From Chloroflexota bacterium (GTDB taxonomy: Bacteria > Chloroflexota > Anaerolineae > UBA1429), in assembly GCA_012841405.1 (NCBI GenBank), contig DUUT01000193.1, forward strand, positions 1 through 56,677: a DNA stretch of 56,677 bases, given 5' to 3'. Below, piece by piece: positions 1 to 8,347 of the stretch (position 1 is the stretch's first letter; each line of letters begins with the position of its first letter). The notes under the pieces were generated by a model. That model ran no database searches and had not been told where the DNA came from. It worked only from the letters and a program-made list of their open reading frames with translations. The translations under genes were made by a program, and so were the position numbers.

Positions 1-386
1 CGGATCCACACATGGACACCGCGCGCGGTCAACACCTTGTAGGTGGACGCGGCCACCTCCGCGGCGAGACCGCCTTTCGCTTGTGCCCAGTCGCACCACA
101 CCCCAAACATGCCGAAGCTATCGAAATCGATGCAGATGATCCCCCCATAGCCGGTCACTACCCCGAGATTCAGCCGGCGGTCGGGGCGGAACCAAGTCGC
201 CACCCCCGCCCATGTCGGCGGCCGCCTTTGCAGTGGTCCCCAACTTGGTCTCCCATCGATTGTATGCCCCGTACTGCGTAGCGCCACAGAATCGGGGTGT
301 TTCGTTCCATATTTCAGGGGTAGCACCGAAGCGCCCCGTAGCGTCACCCACTTCAGAGCTTCGAGCAACATATCATCGCCGTTCAT
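1..386 (-). CDS. Bifunctional primase-polymerase (Prim-Pol), N-terminal part, cut by window edge
   Basis: An open frame of 128 codons starts at ATG 386-384 and runs off the left edge without a stop. A GGAG site lies 7 bases upstream (394-397). The translation has the Prim-Pol hallmarks: an early 'PLKYGTKHP' segment, 'LGVVTGYGG', the acidic 'CIDFD' metal motif (hhDhD type) and, about 35 residues later, 'LTARGVHVW', the sxH-type nucleotide-binding motif. Such proteins prime and extend DNA for plasmids, phages and satellite elements. The gene follows the RepA-like ATPase on the same strand, which fits a self-replicating element. The C-terminal half, where a helicase or primase-C domain might sit, is not visible. 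Confidence 0.8.
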   Translation of the reverse strand, partial: MNGDDMLLEALKWVTLRGASVLPLKYGTKHPDSVALRSTGHTIDGRPSWGPLQRRPPTWAGVATWFRPDRRLNLGVVTGYGGIICIDFDSFGMFGVWCDWAQAKGGLAAEVAASTYKVLTARGVHVWI

Positions 387-442
387 GGGGTGTCTCCATT
401 GGTCGGAGTTCCGCCGCCGACATCGCCGCGGCCCCCCCTGCT

Positions 443-505
443 GCTGCTGTTGTCGGTTGTCCCCCTATATAGGGGGGGACAACTAACAACTGAAACAACA
501 GCAGC
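443..505. repeat. Nested inverted repeats between ATPase and Prim-Pol genes
   Basis: An inner near-palindrome has GTTGT at 456-460, five C, TATATA at 466-471, seven G and ACAAC at 479-483. It is enclosed by a perfect 11-base inverted pair, GCTGCTGTTGT (443-453) and ACAACAGCAGC (495-505). Further GACAAC copies occur at 549-554 and 556-561. The AT-rich centre and repeated hexamers would suit an operator for the element's own ribbon-helix-helix protein, an origin-like site, or an mRNA hairpin. The structure is seen in the sequence; the role is not known. Confidence 0.6.
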
Positions 506-570
506 GTCAGAATGGGTTCTGTTGTTGAATACCATTTCGATAACTGCCGACAACTGACAACTGCGCCCGT

Positions 571-1620
571 TCATGGCGTTAGCCCCAACTCGTAAATGAG
601 GGCATTCTTGAGCGGGCCCGAACGCTCACAGACAATGCCCCGCTTGACCAGATACTCGAGGGCGTTGCGTACACGATAACGGCTAATCTTGGGGTTGGCC
701 TTCTGGATCGTGGTCACGATGGCCGACTGATTCATGCTGCCGCCCTTTGTCAGGGCGTCGATCACTGCGGCTCTGGCATCCTGGTTGCGGTTCGCCTTGG
801 CCGGCTTGGCCGCGAAAAAGCGCACCTCTGCAAGGTCATAGCTCCCTGATTTGTGGGTATAGGTGTAGCGTGCACCGATCGGATCGGGAGGGTTGCCGCG
901 GGCCTTGACCGCCTCCAGCGTCACCATGTCATCGTCGCGCTCGACAGATAGAGCCAGGTCGAGAGCGGCCATGATCGAGCTGTGTCCACGGATCGAATCC
1001 CCGTTCTGTCCCTTCGAGCTAGCGCTTGCTTTCCTTGCGTGATGGATTAGCAGGATAGCGGCCCCCGTTTGCTCGGCCACGAAACGAAAGGCGCCGAGGA
1101 CTTGGACCATTTCACTCGAGTTCTCGTCCGCGCTTCCCGAGACGGCGGCCAGATTGTCCACGATCACGAGGGCCAAATTCTGAAAGCCCTGTAGCCAACC
1201 AATCAACTGTTGCGCGTGACCGATCTTGGAGGCGTCGAGCCAGGGTTGGGGCATACTCACGGCGTAGAGTGGCGCCGCCTGGGGAAGGTTGCGCGTGCGC
1301 CCCACGGCTTCCAGGCGCTCAAGGGTGGTGTCAGACCCGTTGTCGAAATCGAGCAAGACTGACGCGCCCTGGGTGACATCGTACGTCTCGCCGCCTGTGC
1401 CGCCAGGGTCGGGGGGGAGCCAGTCTACGCCGGCCACGACGCACGCGGCCAAGTCCAGGGCCAACAGGCTCTTGAGACAACCCGGCGGCCCAAAGAGCAT
1501 GCTCAAACTGCTTGCCCGGAACAACCCATCGACCACCCATCGTGTGGGCGGGCGGGGTGTGTAAGCGTCGGCGAGAGACAAGGGCGTCCACGAAAACGGG
1601 GCGAAGGACTGGACCGTCAT
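571..1620 (-). CDS. RepA-like AAA/RecA-fold ATPase with C-terminal winged helix
   Basis: The protein has 349 residues. Walker A is GPPGCLKS (44-51), Walker B is LVIVD (151-155), and a sensor-like LLIHHARK lies at 190-197. These fit the RecA-fold, RepA/AAA_25 family of hexameric replicative helicases found on plasmids and mobile elements. Residues 280-345 look like a winged helix ('NQSAIVTTIQ', 'YRVRNALEYLVKRGI'), as in phage-type DNA-binding ATPases. It reads leftwards into the primase-polymerase gene, so the two may form the element's replication module. The start at 1620 is the first ATG before the conserved core, with GGTGAG upstream. The exact biochemical role is inference. Confidence 0.8.
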   Translation of the reverse strand: MTVQSFAPFSWTPLSLADAYTPRPPTRWVVDGLFRASSLSMLFGPPGCLKSLLALDLAACVVAGVDWLPPDPGGTGGETYDVTQGASVLLDFDNGSDTTLERLEAVGRTRNLPQAAPLYAVSMPQPWLDASKIGHAQQLIGWLQGFQNLALVIVDNLAAVSGSADENSSEMVQVLGAFRFVAEQTGAAILLIHHARKASASSKGQNGDSIRGHSSIMAALDLALSVERDDDMVTLEAVKARGNPPDPIGARYTYTHKSGSYDLAEVRFFAAKPAKANRNQDARAAVIDALTKGGSMNQSAIVTTIQKANPKISRYRVRNALEYLVKRGIVCERSGPLKNALIYELGLTP

Positions 1621-1767
1621 CGCTCACCACCCCCGGCGCTCGCCCCTTGACGTGCTAGAACATCCGTGCTATGATGTAGATGAAGCATACTACCACACTC
1701 CTTTTGGTCTGGTTTGCTTCTCGCCCAAGGCCCGCCGGTTGCTGCCCCGGCGGGTCGCGCTTTGTCG

Positions 1768-1956
1768 TCACGCGCGCCCTCTTTTCCGTAGCGCCTCCGG
1801 CTCCAGCCTCACAGCTGGCGCGTTGCAGGCGGTTGCGGCGCTCAGCAAGAGGCGCAAAACCTTGCTGCGGTCTTGCCGAGTGGCCGCGGCCAGGCCGTCT
1901 AGCTTCGCCACCTCTGCGGGAGTCAAGCGGACACCGATAGTAGTCGTACGCGCCAC
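1768..1956 (-). CDS. Ribbon-helix-helix DNA-binding protein
   Basis: This is a 62-residue protein of the CopG/MetJ-Arc type. The beta strand 'TTTIGVRLTP' is followed by two helices, 'AEVAKLDGLAAAT' and 'RSKVLRLLLSA'. The GTG start at 1956-1954 is set by an excellent AAGGAGGTG ribosome site at 1961-1969, so a longer ATG-started frame is not needed. It lies just upstream of the RepA-like ATPase on the same strand and is a likely repressor or copy-control protein of the element. Targets are not known; the palindrome at 443-505 is one candidate. Confidence 0.8.
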   Translation of the reverse strand: MARTTTIGVRLTPAEVAKLDGLAAATRQDRSKVLRLLLSAATACNAPAVRLEPEALRKRGRA

Positions 1957-2271
1957 AAGACACCTCCTTGAGAAATGCAAACGCCCAAGCCAGCCTGGCA
2001 ACCTTCGTTGCTCAAGCCGACTCGGGCGCTACACCCTGATGATTCTCCCGAATTGCCAGCAGCGTCTTGTGTCTCTCCCGAACGGGAGCCGGACTCTCAC
2101 CGTGCCACTGGCCGCCTTTGACACCCCGCGCAGGTATCACGGGGTCTATTCGATTACCTTCACAATACCATGGGCGCTTCACAGTGTCAAGCGTTCTTGC
2201 GTAACAATAGACCGCCTGACGGAGTCGCTGTGTATACTCAGTGCCGCCCCGATGTCGGCGGCCCGCCGTCG
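1957..2271. other. Intergenic region of the element, no gene seen
   Basis: The region separates the leftward RHH gene from the rightward HTH gene. It holds a short palindrome, CTCCCG-AA-CGGGAG (2075-2088), and a related CTCCCGAATT about 40 bases before it. Open frames on both strands lack a ribosome site and recognisable protein content. A divergent promoter region is expected here, but only the extended -10 at its right end is clear. Confidence 0.5.
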
Positions 2272-2280
2272 TGCTATAAT
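2272..2280 (+). promoter_or_regulatory. Extended -10 promoter for the small HTH gene
   Basis: TGC directly precedes a perfect TATAAT (2275-2280), giving an extended -10 element about 50 bases upstream of the start at 2330. No good -35 is seen, as is common for extended -10 promoters. Confidence 0.55.
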
Positions 2281-2329
2281 CAGCTGGCCGCCGACATGCT
2301 TTGCTGCCCCCTATCAAAGGAGGCCCTCT

Positions 2330-2539
2330 ATGGCCGAGGCCGCGCGCGCCGCTCGTTTGGTGCACATCTGCGATTTACTGGAACAAAGTCCGCACAGCAT
2401 CAAGGATCTGGCGTTGCTCTGCGATGTGAGCGCCGATACTATCATGCGGGACCTAGTCGATCTACAGCTGACGCCGCTCTCGGTGCGCCTTCGCGTCGTT
2501 GGGGGTGACCGTTGGGCCGTTGCAGGGAGCGACCCCTAG
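2330..2539 (+). CDS. Small helix-turn-helix protein (DeoR-like HTH)
   Basis: This 69-residue protein is almost wholly one winged-helix/DeoR-type DNA-binding unit: 'HICDLLEQSPHSIKDLALL' then 'DVSADTIMRDLVDL'. The start is ATG 2330, with AAAGGAGG at 2316-2323 and a TATAAT box upstream. Its stop codon overlaps the stop of the convergent integrase gene by three bases, so the two are tightly packed. It is probably a regulator of the element, perhaps of excision or integrase expression. That role is inferred from position only. Confidence 0.75.
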   Translation: MAEAARAARLVHICDLLEQSPHSIKDLALLCDVSADTIMRDLVDLQLTPLSVRLRVVGGDRWAVAGSDP

Positions 2540-3636
2540 CCTCGCGACGCTAGTGCCCGTTCGATAGCCTCTACCGCCGCGGAATCGTCGCGGATGGCGT
2601 GGCTATAGATTGCCATGGTAATGGCCGGCGACGCGTGCCCGAGACGCCGGGACACCTCCGGCAGTGGCAAGCCCTCGGCGAGTAGTAAGCTGGCATGGAG
2701 GTGCCGCAAGCCATGGGGCGTGATGCGGGGCAACGCCAGCCGCTCGCACTCACGGCGCATATGCCAGGCTATAGCCCCATTGGTGAGCGACTGGCCGCTA
2801 TCGCTGGCGAATACCAGCGCCCCGCCACCGTGGGCCAAGCGATAGGCAGCTTGCTGGCGTAGGGCTCCTATCGCCTCACGGGGTAGGGTGATGGTACGGA
2901 TCCCCGATCTTGTCTTGGGTTCGGTGACCGTCCATTGGCCGCCGATATGCTGCCCGGCTTTGTTGATCGTCACGGTGCCAGCGCCCAAGTCCACATCGCC
3001 CCACTCTAGGGCCAGCGCTTCGCCGAGGCGACAGCCGGTGGTTGCCAGGAACAACCACAAGGGATGCAAGCGGTGACCAGTCGTGCCGTCGAGAAAGCGG
3101 CGCAGCTCCGCTGGCGTCCATACCTCTTTGCGTTCGGGTCGATAGCGGGGGGTGTCCACGCGGTCGCAGGGGTTGTTGCCGATCCATCCCCAGCGGACGG
3201 CGAGGGCTAGCGCCTGGGATAGCACGCGGTGAGCCTTGAGGGCTGTGCGGCTCTGTGCCCGCATCTGGTAGCGCGCATAGAGCCGCTGGATGCGGTCGGG
3301 GGTCAAGCGGTTGAGACGTACTTTACCGAGAGGGGACCGCACGTAACGGTCACAGATGGCGTGATAGTCGTGCAAGGTGCGAGGGCGAACAGTGGGCGCC
3401 TTCACCTCAAGCCAGGCGTCCAGCAGGTCATTGACGGTGCGCTTGCCAGGATCGGGCAGCGTTCCGGCCTTGGCAACTTGGCGCTGTAGGTCGGCCAGTC
3501 TAGCCGCACACTCCTGCCGGGTTTTGCCGTAGACGGCCTTGCGGACGCCGTCCACCTGGAGGGATGCTTGCCAGCGGCCATCCTGGCGTTGTACGATGGA
3601 ACCCTCACCGGCGCTTCGACGGGTACTCCTGGGCAT
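2536..3636 (-). CDS. int: Tyrosine recombinase (site-specific integrase)
   Basis: The 366-residue protein is a typical mobile-element integrase. It has an N-terminal arm-binding 'GEGSIVQRQDGRWQ' region, a core-binding domain (about 65-165) and a catalytic domain. The catalytic set is complete: R203 (in TGCRLGEAL), K241, H308 and R311 (HGLRH), H334 (GHAS) and the nucleophile Y344 (IYSH). GGGAG lies upstream of the ATG at 3636. The gene points away from the tRNA-Ser fragment, which is its probable attachment site. The protein looks intact, so the element may still excise. Confidence 0.95.
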   Translation of the reverse strand: MPRSTRRSAGEGSIVQRQDGRWQASLQVDGVRKAVYGKTRQECAARLADLQRQVAKAGTLPDPGKRTVNDLLDAWLEVKAPTVRPRTLHDYHAICDRYVRSPLGKVRLNRLTPDRIQRLYARYQMRAQSRTALKAHRVLSQALALAVRWGWIGNNPCDRVDTPRYRPERKEVWTPAELRRFLDGTTGHRLHPLWLFLATTGCRLGEALALEWGDVDLGAGTVTINKAGQHIGGQWTVTEPKTRSGIRTITLPREAIGALRQQAAYRLAHGGGALVFASDSGQSLTNGAIAWHMRRECERLALPRITPHGLRHLHASLLLAEGLPLPEVSRRLGHASPAITMAIYSHAIRDDSAAVEAIERALASRG

Positions 3637-3777
3637 GGTCTTTCTCCCTTCCCATGCCCCGGCGATGCTGTAGCGATGCTGTACACCTCGCCACCCGTCC
3701 GCGCACCACTACCCGTAGGGGATGACGGCCCGCCGTACTACTACCCCTTGTGGGGATTGGCGAGGGTGCCCGCCATA

Positions 3778-3840
3778 GCGGTCTCGAAAACCGTTGTGGC
3801 GCTTGCGTCACCGTGGGTTCGAATCCCACCCCCTCCGCCA
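3778..3840 (+). tRNA. tRNA-Ser(CGA) 3' fragment: attachment site remnant
   Basis: From 3778 the sequence is a good 3' part of tRNA-Ser. The anticodon stem is GCGGT/ACCGT with CGA at 3785-3787. The variable arm GTGGCGC/GCGTCAC is long, as in serine tRNAs. The T arm is GTGGG-TTCGAAT-CCCAC (3813-3829), followed by the acceptor strand CCCCTCC, G and encoded CCA (3838-3840). The matching 5' acceptor strand and a normal D arm are absent. The best alternative upstream pairing gives five of seven acceptor pairs and lacks U8 and the GG of the D loop. It is therefore read as the duplicated att end left by integration, not a working tRNA. Confidence 0.75.
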
Positions 3841-3844
3841 CGTT

Positions 3845-3877
3845 GGGCGCCCGTCGCATACGCGACGGGCGCCCTTT
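3845..3877. terminator. Strong hairpin terminator
   Basis: A perfect 13-bp stem (GGGCGCCCGTCGC / GCGACGGGCGCCC) with an ATAC loop is followed by TTT. It would end transcription of the original tRNA-Ser and could also stop the convergent ABC export operon. Confidence 0.75.
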
Positions 3878-3914
3878 GTGTGCACTGCGATGGCGCTCCC
3901 GCTCTCGCAGCGCC

Positions 3915-5147
3915 CTACTCCTCGAACGTCACCGCCACCGTCATCCCCCAGCGGAGGCGTGGGTCGGGGTCGGGCAGGTCGATGGTCACCTTGTAGAGTA
4001 CCTCACCGGCGCGCACCTCAGAGGTCTCAGCGATGGACGCCACCGTGCCCTCCAGCACCACCTCGGGGAGGGCGTCGGCCACCACCGTAACGCGCTGCCC
4101 CACGACGACCCGGACGACGTCCAACTCGGTGAGGTCGTCCGTCTCGACGCGCCAGGCGCTCGTATCGGCGAGCCGCAGCACGGGCACGCCGGGGCCGATC
4201 TCCTCCCCAAGTCGGGCGTCAACAGCCACGACGCGGCCCGCAAAGGGCGCCTCGAGGCCGCAGCGCGCCACCATCAGCGCGGCGCGGTCGGCGGCCGCCT
4301 CAGCCTGGGCGACCTGCGCCTCTGCGGCGGCGATGGCCTCCGGCGTCGCGCCACTCACCAGCTGGTTCAGTACGGCCTCGGCGCGAGCAGCGTCGGCGCG
4401 CGCGGCCTCGAGCTGCCCCAGGGCTTGTTGCACCTGCCCCTGAGCGGCGGCAATCTCTTGCGGGCTGGCCCCCTGCTCCACCTGGCGCAGCTGCACCTCG
4501 GCGATGCGCACCTGCTCCTCCGCCTGCTGCACAGCGCCCTTGGCGGCGTCACACGAGCCCGGCGCGCCCCCGGCGGTGGCACCGCACACGGCATCACGCT
4601 GCCCCTGCGCCGCCCACAGCGCGTTCTTGGCCAACTCGACGCTGCGCTGGGCGATCTCGCGCTCTTCCGCGGTGGCACCCGTCTGGAGGCGGTTCAGGTT
4701 CGCACGGGCAGTCGTCACGGCACCCTCGGCCGCCTGCACCGCTGCCCTGGCCGCCGCCAGCGCGGCCTCGGCGCCGTCCAGCTCACTCGTCGTGGCGCCA
4801 GCAAGCAGCTGCGCCAACTGCGCGCGGGCCGCCGCCAGCGCGGCCTCCGCCTCGGCGAGCGCCACGCGCTGTGGCCCATCATCCACGCGCAACAGCTCCT
4901 CGCCCGCGGATACCGGCTGCCCTTCCTCCACGGAGATGGCCACCACGCGCCCGCCGGTGCTACTCGCAAGAGCCGCCCAGCGCCGCGGCACGATGCGCCC
5001 ATCCGCCACCACCCGCGTGTCGGCGACAACGACAGGGCTCGGTTCGGCGGTGGGCTCCCGCGAACCGCCGAGCTCGGCGCATCCTGTGGCTGCCAGCAGC
5101 ACGGCGAGCGTGGGCACAAGTAGGCGTAGTGTTCGGCGGTATCGCAT
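3915..5147 (-). CDS. HlyD/MacA-type membrane fusion lipoprotein of an ABC exporter
   Basis: This 410-residue protein begins with a lipoprotein signal ('LAVLLAATGC', Cys23). A biotinyl/lipoyl-like half follows ('GGRVVAISVEEGQPVSAGE'), then about 190 residues of Ala/Gln/Glu-rich coiled coil. The second lipoyl half ('LEAPFAGRVVAVDARLGEEI') and a beta-barrel end the protein. The coiled coil contains a repeated 'GAT-x-E-L/I-x-x-A' unit, four copies. It is the last gene of the operon, 73 bases after the FtsX permease, and should link the permease to the cell exterior. The start is ATG 5147, because the upstream in-frame extension lies inside the permease gene. The cargo is unknown. Confidence 0.88.
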   Translation of the reverse strand: MRYRRTLRLLVPTLAVLLAATGCAELGGSREPTAEPSPVVVADTRVVADGRIVPRRWAALASSTGGRVVAISVEEGQPVSAGEELLRVDDGPQRVALAEAEAALAAARAQLAQLLAGATTSELDGAEAALAAARAAVQAAEGAVTTARANLNRLQTGATAEEREIAQRSVELAKNALWAAQGQRDAVCGATAGGAPGSCDAAKGAVQQAEEQVRIAEVQLRQVEQGASPQEIAAAQGQVQQALGQLEAARADAARAEAVLNQLVSGATPEAIAAAEAQVAQAEAAADRAALMVARCGLEAPFAGRVVAVDARLGEEIGPGVPVLRLADTSAWRVETDDLTELDVVRVVVGQRVTVVADALPEVVLEGTVASIAETSEVRAGEVLYKVTIDLPDPDPRLRWGMTVAVTFEE

Positions 5148-5220
5148 CTCGGTACAGCTCCCATTCGTTCGTGATGTGCAGCGCGTAGTGGTCCTGGTGG
5201 GCTCCTGCGCGTGGGTGCGC

Positions 5221-7608
5221 CTACTCGTAGGCCAATACCTCGCGGATCGTGAGGCGTGAGGCGGTACGCGCTGGCAGGAGGCTCGCCACCGTGGCGAGCA
5301 CCAGTAGGACACAGAGCCAGATGATGAACCCGTTGGGCGTGAGGCTCCAGTCGGCCGGCGCGTTGAACACGGCCAGCGTGACGATGTTGGACAACAGCGC
5401 CGTGATGGGGAACGAGGCCACCGCCGCCAACACATAGCTCATCAGGCCAATCACCTGTCCCTCGACGATGACCAGGGTGGCCACGGTGCCGTCGTCGGCC
5501 CCTACGGTACGCAACACGCCGATCTCGCGGGTGCGCTCCATGACGTTCATCGACACCGTCCCCGTGAGGCCAATGCTGCCCACCAGAGCCGTGAGCACCG
5601 CCATCACCAGCAGCACGGCGATCAACACGTCCAGGAGGCTGGTCACCGAGTCCACGAACTGCGCTCCCGCCTCCACCAGACTCACCTGGAATCCGGCATC
5701 GCGCAGGTGCCCATCCACCAATACGGCGATGCGTTGCTGCGCTTCTGTATCATGGCTCGCTGTGATGAGGCGGAACTGGGCCGCATGCATCGGCCGGCGC
5801 TGCGCGGCGCTCAAGTGCTCGTAGGTCGTATAGGCAAAGAGCTGGTCGATGCCCGAGTACTGAAAGACGCCCACCACCGTCCACTGCGCCTCGCGACTGT
5901 CAATACGCAGGCGCAAGCGATCACCGGGACCAAGATCGGGATGGTCAGACCAGAACGCCTCGTTGATGGCGATGGCGCCCTCGTCACCGGGCACCAGCCA
6001 GCGGCCTGCCAACACCACCGGGTCCACCAGCGCTGACCCGGCCGGCGGCGCGATGAGCGTCACCGCGTCATGGGGGCCCTCGGCGGTGCGCAGCCACTCG
6101 GCGGTGGCGCCCGTCCAGGCCTCTACCGCGACGACGTCAGGGATCGCCATCAGCTGCTCCATCACCCGGTCCACGCGATAGGGCCGGGCCAGATCGACGT
6201 TGACGTCCGCACCAAAGTAGCGCGCCACGCGCTCCACCTGGGCGTTGAGCGCCACCTGCGTGTTGAACACGGCGATGAATACCGCCCCACCCAGGGTGAG
6301 GGTCACCATGGTGAGCAGTAACCGACCGCGCCGGCGAAACGTGTTGCGCAGCGAGATGAGCAAGGGGCGCGACAGCCAACGCACGCGCCGCAAGCGACCG
6401 GCGATGGGTCCCGGCGTGTAGGCATCCCCGACACCGCTCCCCCGCAGGGCGCGCTGCACCGTCACCCGAGATCCGCTGAGCACAGGCCACAGCGCCGCCA
6501 CGGGGGGTACGACCATGGCCATCACCACCTGGAGCACCACGGCGAGGGGCACGAAGCGAAATGCGCCCAGCGAGGCGTTGATGATGCCGGCGGCGAACTG
6601 TGACAGGCCGTAGGCGCCGAGCGCCCCCAGCGGCACCGATACCACGAGGGCGATGGCGCCCAGCGCCGCGACGAGCGCCAGATAGCTGCCGACGATCTGC
6701 GTCCGGCTGGCGCCCACGAGCTTCATCACGCCGATTGTCCGCGTGTGCTGATTGAGGAGTGCCGACATGGTGTTGGCCACCAGCGCACCGCTTAGCAGCA
6801 CGACCAGCACACCGAGCGCACTGAGGACGCCGAGCAACGCCGTGAGGATCGGCGCCAAGGGATGCTCATCGCTGGGCGACACCTGCACCTGATACACCCC
6901 CCGCCCGGTACGCTCGATGCGGTCGGTGATGCGCGTGGCCAGCGCCCGCAGGGTCTCGCGGTCCGTCGCACCGCCATCGGCCGTCGCGTAGAGGCGGTTC
7001 ATGGACGGTGCTCGGCCGAGCCACGCGAGGGAATCATAGTGCACGAACCCCTTCGGGTCGCCCAGCACGGCGGCATAGCCCCCTGTGGGATCCAGCACCG
7101 CACCTGCCACTTCGAGCAGGCGTCGCGTGCCGTCGGCCAGCTCGACCTCGATGACGTCACCCACCTGTGCGTCCAGGCGCAACAGCGTCTTGCGTTCGAG
7201 CACCACCTGCCGCTCGGCGGGCGCCCATGCCCCCATCAGCGGCTCGAAGCGGCTGATGCGCAGGTCCTCATAGTCACGCACCGCCACGAGAGTCATCGCA
7301 TCCCACGTATCGGGCCCCATGATGAGGCGCACCGTAAACGTGTGCCGTCCCTCCGCATCGCCGACCCCGGCCATCCGCCCGACGCTCGCGACGATGTCCT
7401 CGTCCAGAGGATCTGTCACCAGCGTGATGGCCGCGGGGTTGGCGTTCAGGTAGCCAATGTTCAGGTCACGGGCGAGATAGTCATAGCAGCCGACGATGGT
7501 GCCGATGGCAAACACCCCCACCGCGATGGAGGCGATGACCAGTAGGCTGCGGGCCCTGTTGTCCCACAGATCGGCGAGCACCTTGCGCCAGCGGGGCCTA
7601 AGCACCAT
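5221..7608 (-). CDS. FtsX-like ABC transporter permease (double FtsX domain)
   Basis: The 795-residue membrane protein has two FtsX/MacB-type halves. The first begins with helix '[16 protein letters not shown]', an extracytoplasmic domain, and helices near residues 270-380. The second starts around '[22 protein letters not shown]' and ends with three helices and '[10 protein letters not shown]'. The motif '[23 protein letters not shown]' is typical of the family. Such permeases work by mechanotransmission, exporting lipoproteins, peptides or drugs. The start ATG 7608 overlaps the upstream ATPase gene by 11 bases; ATG 7650 is possible but would overlap by 53. Confidence 0.9.
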   Translation of the reverse strand: MVLRPRWRKVLADLWDNRARSLLVIASIAVGVFAIGTIVGCYDYLARDLNIGYLNANPAAITLVTDPLDEDIVASVGRMAGVGDAEGRHTFTVRLIMGPDTWDAMTLVAVRDYEDLRISRFEPLMGAWAPAERQVVLERKTLLRLDAQVGDVIEVELADGTRRLLEVAGAVLDPTGGYAAVLGDPKGFVHYDSLAWLGRAPSMNRLYATADGGATDRETLRALATRITDRIERTGRGVYQVQVSPSDEHPLAPILTALLGVLSALGVLVVLLSGALVANTMSALLNQHTRTIGVMKLVGASRTQIVGSYLALVAALGAIALVVSVPLGALGAYGLSQFAAGIINASLGAFRFVPLAVVLQVVMAMVVPPVAALWPVLSGSRVTVQRALRGSGVGDAYTPGPIAGRLRRVRWLSRPLLISLRNTFRRRGRLLLTMVTLTLGGAVFIAVFNTQVALNAQVERVARYFGADVNVDLARPYRVDRVMEQLMAIPDVVAVEAWTGATAEWLRTAEGPHDAVTLIAPPAGSALVDPVVLAGRWLVPGDEGAIAINEAFWSDHPDLGPGDRLRLRIDSREAQWTVVGVFQYSGIDQLFAYTTYEHLSAAQRRPMHAAQFRLITASHDTEAQQRIAVLVDGHLRDAGFQVSLVEAGAQFVDSVTSLLDVLIAVLLVMAVLTALVGSIGLTGTVSMNVMERTREIGVLRTVGADDGTVATLVIVEGQVIGLMSYVLAAVASFPITALLSNIVTLAVFNAPADWSLTPNGFIIWLCVLLVLATVASLLPARTASRLTIREVLAYE

Positions 7609-8347
7609 GGGCGCCTCGCTCCGTCGCCTGGGGAGAGGGGGCCTGTCCATTGACGATCCGCCCGTCGGCCAGCGTCACGATGCGTGAGGACCGGCGGGCC
7701 AGGCGTGGATCGTGGGTCACCATCACCACCGTCTTGCCGCGATCGGCCGCCGCCTCGAGGAGGGCAACGACGGCATCGGCCGCCCGACTGTCGAGATTGC
7801 CCGTGGGCTCGTCGGCCACGATGATGGGCGGGTCGTTGGCCAGAGCCCGCGCCAGCGCCGCGCTCTGCTGCTGGCCGCCCGACACGGCGCCGGGCATCTT
7901 GTAGGCATGCTCGCGGAGCCCCACGAGGTCGAGTAGGGCCAGGGCGCGCTCTTCACGCTCCTCACGTGGATAGCTATCACAGAGATCCATGGGCAACATG
8001 ATGTTCTCGATCAGGGACAGCGTCGGCAAGAGCTGGTAGAACTGGAACACGATACCCATGTTACGTCCCCGCCAACGCGCCATCGCGCCCTCCGGCAACC
8101 GGTGGATTTCGGTGCCGGCGATCCACACGCTCCCCGAGGTCGGGCGGTCAATGCCGGTGAGCATGTTGAGCAGGGTCGACTTGCCGCTCCCCGAACGCCC
8201 CACCACACTGACGAACTCGCCTGCCTCGAAATCGAGGTCCACCCCCCGCAAGGCAGGGAACGCCCCGGCAGCGCTGACGTACGTCTTGACGAGGGCACGC
8301 AGGCGGATGAGCGGCCCGTTGCGCTCGGGGTGGCCGTTCGTCGTCAT
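7598..8347 (-). CDS. ABC transporter ATP-binding protein (LolD/MacB type)
   Basis: The 249-residue ATPase has Walker [10 protein letters not shown] (50-58), signature SGGQQQ, Walker [13 protein letters not shown] and the switch histidine in VTHD. The 'EPTGNLD' Walker B and the family length identify the LolD/MacB group that partners FtsX permeases. One oddity is Ser in place of the usual Arg after SGGQQQ. Its start overlaps the stop of the preceding ATPase gene by four bases (ATGA), and it overlaps the permease start by 11, which indicates translational coupling. Confidence 0.92.
   Translation of the reverse strand: MTTNGHPERNGPLIRLRALVKTYVSAAGAFPALRGVDLDFEAGEFVSVVGRSGSGKSTLLNMLTGIDRPTSGSVWIAGTEIHRLPEGAMARWRGRNMGIVFQFYQLLPTLSLIENIMLPMDLCDSYPREEREERALALLDLVGLREHAYKMPGAVSGGQQQSAALARALANDPPIIVADEPTGNLDSRAADAVVALLEAAADRGKTVVMVTHDPRLARRSSRIVTLADGRIVNGQAPSPQATERGAHGA

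Larger units (their letters stand above)
1..3840. mobile_element. Right end of an integrative element in tRNA-Ser
   Basis: A leftward set of plasmid- or satellite-like genes (integrase, ribbon-helix-helix protein, RepA-like ATPase, primase-polymerase) ends at a fragment of tRNA-Ser that has only the anticodon arm to the 3' CCA. An integrase gene starting about 140 bases from a tRNA 3' fragment is the usual structure of one end of an element integrated into a tRNA gene. With this polarity the rebuilt complete tRNA-Ser and the rest of the element should lie left of the window. The boundary is read from the sequence. The extent to the left is inference. Confidence 0.75.

Noticed and set aside
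2040..2170. A riboswitch or structured RNA before the RHH gene
   Set aside because: There is a short palindrome and GGAGAG-like strings, but no full match to a cobalamin, glycine or other riboswitch pattern that I can support.
3749..3840. A complete tRNA-Ser gene beginning near 3749
   Set aside because: The upstream half pairs at only five of seven acceptor positions, lacks U8 and a GG-containing D loop, and fits an att-site fragment better.
3750..5123. A 457-codon plus-strand open frame opposite the fusion-protein gene
   Set aside because: It starts inside the tRNA fragment and its Ala/Arg/Leu/His-rich product is typical of antisense frames in high-GC DNA.
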